From NCBI RefSeq assembly GCF_002086115.1, contig NZ_MVHJ01000004.1:236495-300494 (forward strand): a DNA stretch of 64,000 bases, given 5' to 3'. The notes beneath the pieces were generated by a model. It searched no databases. It had not been told where the DNA came from and saw nothing but the letters and a program-made list of their open reading frames with translations. This document shows, piece after piece, positions 35,473 through 43,324 of this stretch. A program made the translations under genes and the position numbers. Origin of the DNA: Mycolicibacterium bacteremicum. Its GTDB lineage: Bacteria; Actinomycetota; Actinomycetes; Mycobacteriales; Mycobacteriaceae. Positions within the stretch are counted from its first letter, which is position 1. Each line of letters opens with the position of its first letter.

Positions 35473-35497
35473 TTACCGAGGCGGTGGGGCACTAAAC
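35473..35497 (-). promoter_or_regulatory. SigF-like promoter (leftward)
   Basis: Minus-strand GTTTAG (35497-35492), 13-nt spacer, CGGTAA (35478-35473). It differs from GTTTAA-N13-GGGTAT at a few positions and sits upstream of the holin-X/DUF3618/DUF4235 unit. Confidence 0.45.
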
Positions 35498-35506
35498 ATC
35501 GATCTT

Positions 35507-35532
35507 GGTTTCGGAAATCGCCTATTGGGTAT
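35507..35532 (+). promoter_or_regulatory. SigF-like promoter (rightward)
   Basis: GGTTT (35507-35511), 15-nt spacer, GGGTAT (35527-35532): an exact fit to the mycobacterial SigF/stress-sigma pattern GGWWT-N15-GGGTAY. It begins only 9 nt beyond the leftward promoter and lies about 80 nt before the small ORF at 35614. Confidence 0.6.
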
Positions 35533-35613
35533 TCGCTGCGAGCCCTCCTCAAGAAGACGGGACGGCGGCCCATCGGCCTGCCCTGCCGACCATCCCCGCC
35601 TGCGAGGAGTTCC

Positions 35614-35784
35614 ATGCTGAAAGTCGCCACTGCGCTCACGTCGCACGGGTGCGTGCGTGACATGCCGCAGCCGGGCGGCTCGGATTACATTGTCCGGCTT
35701 GGTGATACCCGCCCCGATCGCTGCCGTGCGCACGGCGACCTCGCCGATGCGCACGCGCGGGGGTACCGGGCGGTGCCGGCATGA
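35614..35784 (+). CDS. 56-residue small protein leading the glycosyltransferase operon
   Basis: Begins MLKVATALTSHGCVRDMPQP and ends ARGYRAVPA. GAGGAG lies 4-9 nt before the ATG, and the TGA (35782-35784) overlaps the GT4 start ATG at 35781 (ATGA), the same coupling seen between later genes of the operon. It is hydrophilic, with two Cys and several Arg/His/Asp, and has no signal peptide or membrane segment. No family is recognised. It could be a genuine small protein or a translated leader that opens the GT4 start. Confidence 0.6.
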   Translation: MLKVATALTSHGCVRDMPQPGGSDYIVRLGDTRPDRCRAHGDLADAHARGYRAVPA

Positions 35785-37019
35785 CCCACGCGTTGCGCGT
35801 CGCGCTGATCGCGTCCAACCGCTATCCCATCCGGCAGCCGTTCGCAGGCGGGTTGGAGGCCCACGTGTGGCACCTCGCGCGAGCTTTGGTGCAGCGCGGC
35901 CATCACGTGTCGCTGTTCGCGGGCACCGGGTCGGATGCCGGGTTGGCCTGTCGGTCACTACAGGTGCGCGAGCTCACTCTGTCAGCTGCGGCGCAGTCCG
36001 ACATATCGATGCCCGCAACAACTTTCATGGATGATCACCATGCCTACCTGTCGCTGATGCTCGACCTCACCCGCCACGGCGCCGAGAACTTCGACGTCGT
36101 GCACAACCACAGCCTGCATCACCTGCCGGTGGCCATGGCTCCGATGCTGCCCATCCCGATGCTGACCACCGTGCACACGCCACCGACGCCGTGGCTGGAA
36201 TCCGCGCTGACCGCCGGGGCGGGGGCCGGAACCCGGATCGCGGCGGTCAGCCGGCACACTGCCGCGTCATGGCGGCACGTCGTCGGCGATATCGAGGTGG
36301 TGCCCAACGGGGTGGACACCGCCGCATGGCGGTTGGGACCCGGGGGTGAGGACCTCGTCTGGTTCGGCCGCATCACGCCGGAGAAGGGCACCCATCTGGC
36401 CATTGCCGCCGCGCGAAAAGCCGATCTGCCGTTGGCCATTGCCGGGCCGATTTCAGATCCGGAGTACTACGCCCACGCCGTGGCCCCGCTGCTCGGCGGC
36501 GATATCCGCCACGTCGGGCACCTGGATCGGGCCGGGCTGGCGCGCCTGGTCGGCGCTGCGGCGGCGGTGCTGGTGACCCCGATGTGGGACGAACCATACG
36601 GGCTGGTGGTCGCGGAGTCGATGTCCTGCGGCACCCCCGTCATCGCGTTCGACCGGGGCGGGATCGGCGAGATGCTCGATCCCGCCGCGGGCCGGCTGGT
36701 ACCGCCCGGTGACGTCGCCGCCATGGCGGCGGCGATCCCCGGTGCCGTCGCACTGCCCAGGGATGAGGTCCGTGCACACGCACTGCGGTGCTGCTCCCAG
36801 GAGGCGATGGTGCAGACCTACCTGTCGCTCTACACCGACATGATCACCGAGGCCGGAGGCACAGACGATGATCGGCTACTACGTGCACCATCACGGCTAC
36901 GGGCACCTCGCCCGAGCGATGAGCATCACCGAGCGCATGACCAGGCCCGTCACGGTGCTCACCAGTCGCCCGGTGCCGGAGCCCAACCCGTTCACGGATG
37001 TGATCGCGCTTCCGCGTGA
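35781..37019 (+). CDS. GT4-family (GT-B) glycosyltransferase, 3' end overlaps next gene
   Basis: 412 residues as read. The GT-B fold is clear: IASNRYPIRQPFAGGLEAH N-terminal glycine loop, donor-site VVPNGVDTA and WFGRITPEKG, and the E-x7-E motif EPYGLVVAESMSCG. Homology-like sequence ends around SLYTDMITEAGG. The last ~48 residues overlap the GT28-like gene in another frame and are compositionally odd (Arg/His/Ala/Gly). A TGA at 36869-36871, overlapping the next ATG, lies in the +2 frame, so a frameshift could have removed a normal stop. The sugar and acceptor are unknown. Confidence 0.83.
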   Translation: MTHALRVALIASNRYPIRQPFAGGLEAHVWHLARALVQRGHHVSLFAGTGSDAGLACRSLQVRELTLSAAAQSDISMPATTFMDDHHAYLSLMLDLTRHGAENFDVVHNHSLHHLPVAMAPMLPIPMLTTVHTPPTPWLESALTAGAGAGTRIAAVSRHTAASWRHVVGDIEVVPNGVDTAAWRLGPGGEDLVWFGRITPEKGTHLAIAAARKADLPLAIAGPISDPEYYAHAVAPLLGGDIRHVGHLDRAGLARLVGAAAAVLVTPMWDEPYGLVVAESMSCGTPVIAFDRGGIGEMLDPAAGRLVPPGDVAAMAAAIPGAVALPRDEVRAHALRCCSQEAMVQTYLSLYTDMITEAGGTDDDRLLRAPSRLRAPRPSDEHHRAHDQARHGAHQSPGAGAQPVHGCDRASA

Positions 37020-37854
37020 TGACGATGCGGAGACCGTGCACGAACCCACCGCCCACGGGGCGCTGCACTGGGCACCGCACTTCGATATCGGCTACACCGC
37101 GAGGATGGCGGCCATCGCTGACTGGGTGCGCGATGCCCGGCCGGAGGTCATGGTGGTCGACGTGTCGGTCGAGGTCGCGACCTTCGTGCGTCTGCTCGGG
37201 ACACCGGTGGTCGTGGTGGCGCTGCCCGGAACCCGGACCGACGCCCCGCACGAACTCGTGCACACCCTGGCCGACCGCATCATCGCCGGCTGGCCCCGGG
37301 AGCTGCGGGAGCCGGAATGGCTACGGCCGCACGACCACAAGACCGTCTACGTCGGGGGCATCAGCCGCTTCGACGGCCGCCCGGCACCGTCGCCCGGCGC
37401 GACCGGAAACGTCGTGGTGCTCTCCGGGGCGGGCGGTGCCGACGAGGTGGCGGTGAGCGGCGCGGGATCGGCCGAGTGGACCTGGCTGGGTGGACGGCGC
37501 GGGCAGTGGACGGCGGACCCGTGGCCGCAGCTGGCCGACGCCGAGGTCGTCATCACCCATGCCGGGCAGAACAGCATCGCCGATGTCGCCGCCGCGCGAC
37601 GCCCGGCCATCGTGATCCCACAGCGCCGCCCCTACGACGAGCAGCGCACCACCGCAACCGTTCTGGACGCCCACGGTCTGGCGGTCGTCGCACCCGACTG
37701 GCCGGCCGAAGATCGCTGGCCCGCACTGCTGCGGCGCGCCCGGGACATCGACACCGACCGATGGCGGCGCTGGCGCGTCCGCGGGGCGGCCGACCGGGCG
37801 GCCACCGCGATCGAGGAAACGGCGCGGTCGTGCCGGGGCAGGGTGGACGCATGA
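36868..37854 (+). CDS. GT28-like (MurG-type) glycosyltransferase
   Basis: 328 residues. The N-terminus MIGYYVHHHGYGHLARA is the GT28/MurG-like glycine-rich acceptor loop. The C-terminal half has the nucleotide-sugar site: WLGGRRGQW, ADAEVVITHAGQNSIADV and RPAIVIPQRRPYDEQ, the typical H-x-G-x-x-S then E-Q arrangement. No transmembrane segment. The next gene starts at an ATGA overlap, so it is co-translated with the GT2 gene. Confidence 0.83.
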   Translation: MIGYYVHHHGYGHLARAMSITERMTRPVTVLTSRPVPEPNPFTDVIALPRDDDAETVHEPTAHGALHWAPHFDIGYTARMAAIADWVRDARPEVMVVDVSVEVATFVRLLGTPVVVVALPGTRTDAPHELVHTLADRIIAGWPRELREPEWLRPHDHKTVYVGGISRFDGRPAPSPGATGNVVVLSGAGGADEVAVSGAGSAEWTWLGGRRGQWTADPWPQLADAEVVITHAGQNSIADVAAARRPAIVIPQRRPYDEQRTTATVLDAHGLAVVAPDWPAEDRWPALLRRARDIDTDRWRRWRVRGAADRAATAIEETARSCRGRVDA

Positions 37855-38723
37855 GAACCGCAGTGATCACCACGGTGCACGGACGGGGAGCGCACCTGCG
37901 GCGGCAGCGGGCCGGACTGGCCGGCGCGACGGCGCGACCTGACCTGCACGTCATCGTCGCCATGGATGACCCGGATGTATCCGCCGACCTCGGAGATGTC
38001 ACGCTGCCCACCACGGTGGTCGAATGTCCGACCGAGCCCGGCGCGCTTCCGCTGGCCCGGGCCCGTAACATCGGTGCCGCAACGGCTTTGGCCGACGGTG
38101 CCGGCCTGCTGATCTTCCTCGACGTGGACTGCATCCCCGGCGCATCGCTGGTGCAGCGGTACCGGGTGGTCGCCGGGCAACCCGAGCACACCGGTGCGCT
38201 GCTCTGCGGGCCGGTGTCCTACCTGCCTCCTCCGGGGCCGACGGGGTATCCCTCCGAAGGGCTGGATCGGCTGGCGCAGCCACACCCGGCGCGGCCCGCA
38301 CCACCGGCGGATGTGGTCCTGCCCGGCGGTGACTACGAGTTGTTCTGGTCGCTTTCCTTTGCGGTCACGCCGCTCACCTGGTGCGATATCGGCGGCTTCT
38401 GCGAGGAATACGTCGGCTATGGCGGGGAGGACACCGACTTCGCGCAGACCGCCGCCGAGCGGCGCATTCCGCTGCGCTGGGTCGGCGGCGCCGAGGCGTT
38501 CCACCAGCACCACCCGGTCAGCGTCCCACCCGTCGAGCACCTGCACGACATCGTCCGCAACGCCCGGATCTTCCAACGCCGCTGGGGGTGGGTGCCGATG
38601 GCCGGGTGGCTGGATGAGTTCGAGGCCGGCGGCCTGATCACCCGGGACGCCGCGGGACGGCCGCAGCTGATCGACGACGACGCCCGTTTGGGTCGATCGG
38701 AGACGGGCACCCCGGTGGCATGA
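37851..38723 (+). CDS. GT2-family glycosyltransferase (galactosyltransferase-like C-terminus)
   Basis: 290 residues. GT-A fold with ITTVHGRG at the start, a D-x-D motif in FLDVDC (residues 91-94) and the GYGGEDTDFAQ motif shared with GT27/galactosyltransferase-like C-terminal domains. ATG 37851 overlaps the preceding TGA, and its own TGA overlaps the next ATG. Cytosolic by sequence. The product of the three transferases together is unknown. Confidence 0.83.
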   Translation: MRTAVITTVHGRGAHLRRQRAGLAGATARPDLHVIVAMDDPDVSADLGDVTLPTTVVECPTEPGALPLARARNIGAATALADGAGLLIFLDVDCIPGASLVQRYRVVAGQPEHTGALLCGPVSYLPPPGPTGYPSEGLDRLAQPHPARPAPPADVVLPGGDYELFWSLSFAVTPLTWCDIGGFCEEYVGYGGEDTDFAQTAAERRIPLRWVGGAEAFHQHHPVSVPPVEHLHDIVRNARIFQRRWGWVPMAGWLDEFEAGGLITRDAAGRPQLIDDDARLGRSETGTPVA

Positions 38724-39376
38724 GAGCTTCGGAGCTGACCACCGCGCCGTTCCGGGCCGGCGCGGCGCTGCGTGACGCGCGGCTGTTTCACCCGGTCGGG
38801 GTGCTGTGTCAGGGGCGGATCACCCGGACCGCCGACCCGGAGAAGGGCCTGCCGATCAGCGACGGACAGGTGATCGGGCGCATCTCCAAGGGCGCCGGTA
38901 CGCCGGATGGTTTGCCGGATTTCGCCGGCCTGGCCTTTCGGTCCCGTTCGGAGGGCCGGCCCTGGGATGTGCTGATGGTGTCATCGGTCGCCCGGGTCGT
39001 GTTGGTGCCCAGCACATCCTGGTCGGCGGCCCAGTTCTCCACCCTGATGCCCTTCGGCTACCGGGACAAGGTGTACTGGCTGCGCGCCGAGCTGACCTCG
39101 CCGACCGATTTCACCGGCCTGGACGTCGGGCAGATCCGGGAGCGCCTGCACGACCAGCCCATCGTGATCAGCATCGAACAGGCCGAGGGGACCGGGCGAT
39201 TCGGGCCCCTGGCGGTGCTGCAGTTCGACCGTGACCTCGAGGACGCCTGGCCCGAGGACATCGCCTTCGACCCCACGCTCAACCACGCCGACGGGGTGAA
39301 GCTGCTGCCCGAATGGTTGACCGCGTTGCGCCGCCGCGCGTATCGCGGCAGCCGTCAGGGCCGCGACGCGGAATAG
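38720..39376 (+). CDS. conserved hypothetical protein, possibly catalase-like fold
   Basis: 218 residues, the last gene of the glycosyltransferase operon (ATGA overlap). The sequence shows LFHPVGVLCQGRITR, DFAGLAFRSRSEG and FSTLMPFGYRDKVYWLRAEL. The FHPxG and GLAFR/PFGYRDK blocks faintly recall catalase-superfamily proteins, but no heme Tyr motif is seen and I do not claim activity. No signal peptide. Its final 22 nt overlap the end of the convergent molybdoenzyme gene. Confidence 0.65.
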   Translation: MRASELTTAPFRAGAALRDARLFHPVGVLCQGRITRTADPEKGLPISDGQVIGRISKGAGTPDGLPDFAGLAFRSRSEGRPWDVLMVSSVARVVLVPSTSWSAAQFSTLMPFGYRDKVYWLRAELTSPTDFTGLDVGQIRERLHDQPIVISIEQAEGTGRFGPLAVLQFDRDLEDAWPEDIAFDPTLNHADGVKLLPEWLTALRRRAYRGSRQGRDAE

Positions 39377-41571
39377 CGGGCCGGACTCTGCGACGGTCGG
39401 CGGACGGCCTCCAACCGCACCGCGACGCCGTTGAGCACCGACATGCCGGCCAGTGCCTCCAGGTCCTCGGGACGACTGGAGGTCAGTTCGTTGACGTTGG
39501 CGCCCGGGTGGGCGTTCGCCAGTCGCCAGCCACCACCGCGATGGCCCCACCCCTGCGGGATGGCCACGGTGCCAGGGCCCACTTCGTCGGTGATCAGCAC
39601 CTCGAGCTCGATGGCACCGGTGGCCGAGACAACCCGTACGGCAGCCCCGTCGAGCAGCCCGGCCGCGGCCGCATCCGACGGGTTGACCCGGGCGCGCTGG
39701 GTGCGGTTGCCCTTCATCAGGATCGGGCTGTTGTGCATCCAGCTGTTCTGTGAGCGCAACTCGCGGATCCCGATGGCCAGCAACGGGAAATCATCGGTGA
39801 TGCCGGGTGCCCGTCCCAGCCGGGCCACCTCGCCGACGATCTCGGCCGGTGCCAGCGCCACTTTGCCACCCGGGTGGGTGACCACCTCGGACAGCACGCC
39901 GTGCGGGGCGTGTTCGGCCAGCACGATGCCGTGCGGGTGCGCGCGCAGCCGCGCCGGGTTGAGCCCGCCCCGGCGCAATCCGAACCGGTCGCCGTAGGGC
40001 CCGATGCGCAACAGCGCGTGCATCATCCGTTGCGGCGTGATGCGCAGGCCGCGCCGCTCCAGCAGGCGCAGCACCGGGTTCAGCGGAGCCAGGGCGCCGG
40101 TCGCGAACAGCGACAACCCCATTCGCGCGGCCAGCTCCTCGAACACCTCCCACTCGGGCCGGGCCTGACCGTAGGCGGGCACCACGGGTTCGGCGGCTTG
40201 CAGGAACACCGTCGGGCAGCACGCCGCATACGCCATCGGTAGGTCATCGCGTTCCAGGAACGTGGTGCCGGGCAGGATGTAGTCGGCGTGCCGGTTGGTC
40301 TCGTTGACGTAGAGATCCAGGGATACCAACAGATCCAGTTGTCCCAGAGCGGATTCCAGGGCCACGCTATTGGGCACCGACAGCACCGGGTTGCCGGCGA
40401 AGACGAACAGGGCGCGCAGCTGCCCGGGCCCACCGGTGGTGATCTCCTCGGCGATCAGCGCCGCGGGGAACGACCCGAACACGTCCGGGAAGCCGCCGAT
40501 GCGCGACTTTTTGGTGTTGTAGCTGAACGCTCCCGACTTCTCCCCGAACTGTTCCACGGGAATCACCTGATGTGACATCAGCGCGCCACCGGGGCGGTCC
40601 AGGTTGCCGGTCACGGTGTTCAGCGCGTCGATCAGGAAGCTGACCAGGGTGCCGTGGTGGCCCAGGCAGGCGCCGGTGCGCCCGTAGGCCACCGCGGTGC
40701 GGGCGGAGGCGAAATCGCGGGCCAGTTCCCGGACCGTGGCCGCCGGGACACCGGTGCGGGCGGCGGTCTCCTCGGGCGGGAACCCGGCGCACATCGCCCG
40801 CAAATCGTCGATACCGGTGCTGGTTGCGGCGATCGCCGCGGTGTCCTCCAGGTTCTCGGCGAACACCACGTGCAGCAGGGACAGCATCAACCAGGCATCC
40901 GAATCCGGACGTACCGGCACATGTTCGTAGGCGGCCGCCGTCTCGGTGCGGCGCGGGTCGACCACGATGACGCGGCCGCCGCGCTTGACGATGCCGGCCA
41001 GGTCGTCCCTGACGCGGGGCACCCGCAGTGCGCTGCCGTGCGAGACAAGGGGATTGGCGCCCAGCATGAACAGGAAGTCGGTGCGTGGAAGATCGGGGAA
41101 CGGGATCTGGGTGGCCGCACCGTAGAGCAGCTTGCTGGCGACGTAGCGGCTGTTGATGTCCTGCGAGCCCGCCGAATACAGATGCCCGGCCCCGATCCGC
41201 TTCATGAACAGTCCGGACCACAGGCTGGCGGCATAGCCGAAAGCGGAGGGATTGCCGAGGTACTCGCCGACCGCACCGCCGCCGTGCTCGTCGAGCACAC
41301 CGCGCAGCCGGGCGGCGATGTCCCCGAGCGCCTCGTCCCAGCTGACCTCGGCGAAGCTGCCGTCGGGCCGGCGGCGCAACGGGTGCAGCACCCGGTCGGG
41401 ATCGTTCTGGACATCGCTGAACGCGATGCCCTTGGGGCAGGCGCGGCCCTGCGAGAGCGGATGGTCCTTGTCGGGGCGCAGGGCGAGCAGTCGGCCGTCC
41501 TCGACAGTGGCGATGAGGCCGCACAGCGGTTCGCAGATCCGGCAGTAGGTGACTTTGTGTTCGGCGGTCAC
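39355..41571 (-). CDS. molybdopterin-dependent oxidoreductase (formate dehydrogenase / BisC type)
   Basis: 738 residues. A [4Fe-4S] site is formed by Cys10, Cys13, Cys17 and Cys45 (CRICEPLCG ... GRACPKG). It is followed by the molybdopterin domain (YLGNPSAFGYAASLWSG, MLGANPLVSHGSA, VVDPRRTETA) and a C-terminal dinucleotide-binding domain (GIRELRSQNSWMHN...). No Tat signal, so it is cytosolic. GTG 41571 has AGGAGG 5 nt upstream. The substrate is unresolved; M. tuberculosis Rv0197 is a similar-sized relative from memory. An IclR regulator gene lies directly upstream on the same strand. Confidence 0.87.
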   Translation of the reverse strand: MTAEHKVTYCRICEPLCGLIATVEDGRLLALRPDKDHPLSQGRACPKGIAFSDVQNDPDRVLHPLRRRPDGSFAEVSWDEALGDIAARLRGVLDEHGGGAVGEYLGNPSAFGYAASLWSGLFMKRIGAGHLYSAGSQDINSRYVASKLLYGAATQIPFPDLPRTDFLFMLGANPLVSHGSALRVPRVRDDLAGIVKRGGRVIVVDPRRTETAAAYEHVPVRPDSDAWLMLSLLHVVFAENLEDTAAIAATSTGIDDLRAMCAGFPPEETAARTGVPAATVRELARDFASARTAVAYGRTGACLGHHGTLVSFLIDALNTVTGNLDRPGGALMSHQVIPVEQFGEKSGAFSYNTKKSRIGGFPDVFGSFPAALIAEEITTGGPGQLRALFVFAGNPVLSVPNSVALESALGQLDLLVSLDLYVNETNRHADYILPGTTFLERDDLPMAYAACCPTVFLQAAEPVVPAYGQARPEWEVFEELAARMGLSLFATGALAPLNPVLRLLERRGLRITPQRMMHALLRIGPYGDRFGLRRGGLNPARLRAHPHGIVLAEHAPHGVLSEVVTHPGGKVALAPAEIVGEVARLGRAPGITDDFPLLAIGIRELRSQNSWMHNSPILMKGNRTQRARVNPSDAAAAGLLDGAAVRVVSATGAIELEVLITDEVGPGTVAIPQGWGHRGGGWRLANAHPGANVNELTSSRPEDLEALAGMSVLNGVAVRLEAVRRPSQSPARYSASRP

Positions 41572-41632
41572 GCGGTCCTCCTCGTTCGCGGGCTGTCGCT
41601 CCGACGTGGTGGCCGTCACAGTAGGCGCGGTC

Positions 41633-42550
41633 TCAGCGATCCGGCAAGCGTTTGCATAGTGCAAAACCGGCAGGTCGTAGCCGGTCGCTGAGGGCCTCCG
41701 CGGCGGTGCTGACCTGTCCGCCGAGCACGGTCAGTTCCCGTCCTGTCCGGGGTTCGGCCATCGTCAGCACTGATAGCGCGGCGACGACGGCGCCGCCGGC
41801 GTCGAAGCAGGCCGCGCTGACCGACAGCGGCGTGTAGATGGCGTCGGCATCGATATCGCCGAGCATGAGCTCGGGCGTCATCACCGGCTGCTGACCGCCG
41901 ATCAGCCGCTCGGCCCGGCGCGAGCCGTGTACCTCACCGATCGCGAAATCGGTGAGCTGTCGCATCTCGTGTTGCGGTAGCGGGGACAGCTCGACGGAGA
42001 ACCGTCGCTCACGGATCGTGCGCAGCACCTGCCAGATCCAGCCCGGCTCGACGGTGCTGGTGTCGACGCGGTGCAGCCAGGTGTCGACGGCGTACTGGTT
42101 GGCCCACGCCATCATGACCGTGCCCAGCGGCGGGCCGAACTCGATGTGGTCACCGGGCTGCAGTGGGAGTTGTTGGGCGTGAACGCCTTCGGGGTAGGTG
42201 AGCTCGGCGATCACCAGATCGTTCGATGACGGAACGAACAGGCAGGCCGGCAGTCCGGTGTCCAGGCTCAGCTGGTGCATACCGGGCTGCGCATAGGACG
42301 CGATGGGCAGGGCGGCCTGCGCGGCCGCGCCGACGGCGACCAACCGGGGGCCGAGCCGGTAGGTCTTGCGGGAGCGATCTTTGATCAGCCACCCGACCCG
42401 GGTCAGTTCGGTGAGCATGGGGTGGCAGGTCGCGGCGTCGAGTCCGACGAGGCGGGCCAGTTCGGTCAGTCGGTATTCGCGCTGCGGCGCCGCGGCCAGG
42501 ATCTCGACGATCTCGACCAGGCGTTCGGTCTGTGGGGAGCGGCGGGCCAT
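41633..42550 (-). CDS. IclR-family transcriptional regulator
   Basis: 305 residues. An N-terminal winged helix-turn-helix (RLVEIVEILAAAPQ, LTELARLVGLDAATCHPML) precedes an effector-binding domain of the IclR type (LGPRLVAVGAAAQAA..., LDTGLPACLFV). It is 61 nt upstream of the molybdoenzyme start in the same direction, so it probably controls that gene and possibly itself. Convergence and spacing fit a local regulator; the ligand is unknown. Confidence 0.85.
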   Translation of the reverse strand: MARRSPQTERLVEIVEILAAAPQREYRLTELARLVGLDAATCHPMLTELTRVGWLIKDRSRKTYRLGPRLVAVGAAAQAALPIASYAQPGMHQLSLDTGLPACLFVPSSNDLVIAELTYPEGVHAQQLPLQPGDHIEFGPPLGTVMMAWANQYAVDTWLHRVDTSTVEPGWIWQVLRTIRERRFSVELSPLPQHEMRQLTDFAIGEVHGSRRAERLIGGQQPVMTPELMLGDIDADAIYTPLSVSAACFDAGGAVVAALSVLTMAEPRTGRELTVLGGQVSTAAEALSDRLRPAGFALCKRLPDR

Positions 42551-42590
42551 CGGTTCAACATCGCATCTTCGGCGGTCGGGGACCGGCGAA

Positions 42591-43202
42591 TCACACCGTC
42601 TGGGGGAGCGTGACCCCGGTGGCCAGCCGGGCGTAATCGCGCATCAACCGCAACGCCACCTGCCGGTCGAGTTGGGGGTCCCGGGCCACGATGCGGTAGC
42701 CGAAATAGTCCTCCATCGACATCAGCGTCATGCCGATATCGCGGGCGGGGGAGCTCAGGGTGAACACGCCGGTCTCGGCACCGACCGTCAACAGGTCGGC
42801 ATAGAGACCGACCTGACGGTGGTAGATGGCCTGCACATCGGAGCGCTGGTCGAGTTCGAAACCCGCGGCCAGCACCGCCCGCCAGATCGCGCGCCACTCC
42901 GCATCCTCGGGCCCGGACGGCAACCCGGCCGCGATGGTCAGGGCCAGTCGGGTGCGCAGATCCTCGGTACGGGACCCGATCTCCAGGCGCTCCTCGTAGA
43001 ACCGGACGTCGGAGCGCAGGGCCAGCTGGGAGAGCAGGTCGGTCATGTCCCTGAAGTAGTAGCGCAGCGCGTTGGTGGTCAGGTCCAGCTCGGCGGCCAC
43101 ATCGGCGAGTCGCAGGGAGGCCAGGTCGTGGCGTTCGATGACGGCGATCGCGGCGTCCAGGATCTCGGTGCGGCGCTCCTGTTGCCGGTTGGGTCGGGCC
43201 AT
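42591..43202 (-). CDS. TetR-family transcriptional regulator
   Basis: 203 residues. The N-terminal DNA-binding domain is RRTEILDAAIAVIERHDLASLRLADVAAELDLTTNALRYYF (in segments), with the YYF ending of the recognition helix region, then a variable ligand domain. ATG 43202 (MARPNRQQER) is preferred to an upstream start. It is divergent from a P1 peptidase-permease pair across 122 nt containing an inverted repeat, the normal arrangement for local TetR control. Confidence 0.87.
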   Translation of the reverse strand: MARPNRQQERRTEILDAAIAVIERHDLASLRLADVAAELDLTTNALRYYFRDMTDLLSQLALRSDVRFYEERLEIGSRTEDLRTRLALTIAAGLPSGPEDAEWRAIWRAVLAAGFELDQRSDVQAIYHRQVGLYADLLTVGAETGVFTLSSPARDIGMTLMSMEDYFGYRIVARDPQLDRQVALRLMRDYARLATGVTLPQTV

Positions 43203-43240
43203 CGACGCGGTGCTCCTCACGAAGGTCGGTGCCATCTATT

Positions 43241-43270
43241 TTGCCGTTTGTGTTGCGCAGCGCACACGGC
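43241..43270. promoter_or_regulatory. Candidate TetR operator
   Basis: Core TGCGC-A-GCGCA (43254-43264) is a perfect 5+1+5 repeat flanked by imperfect GCCGTTTGTG / CACACGGC symmetry. It lies between the divergent tetR and peptidase starts. Confidence 0.4.
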
Positions 43271-43324
43271 GGGCGCATAGTTCTTTTCCAAACAGGAAAA
43301 AAACTCGTGAACGGGGCCGGAAGA

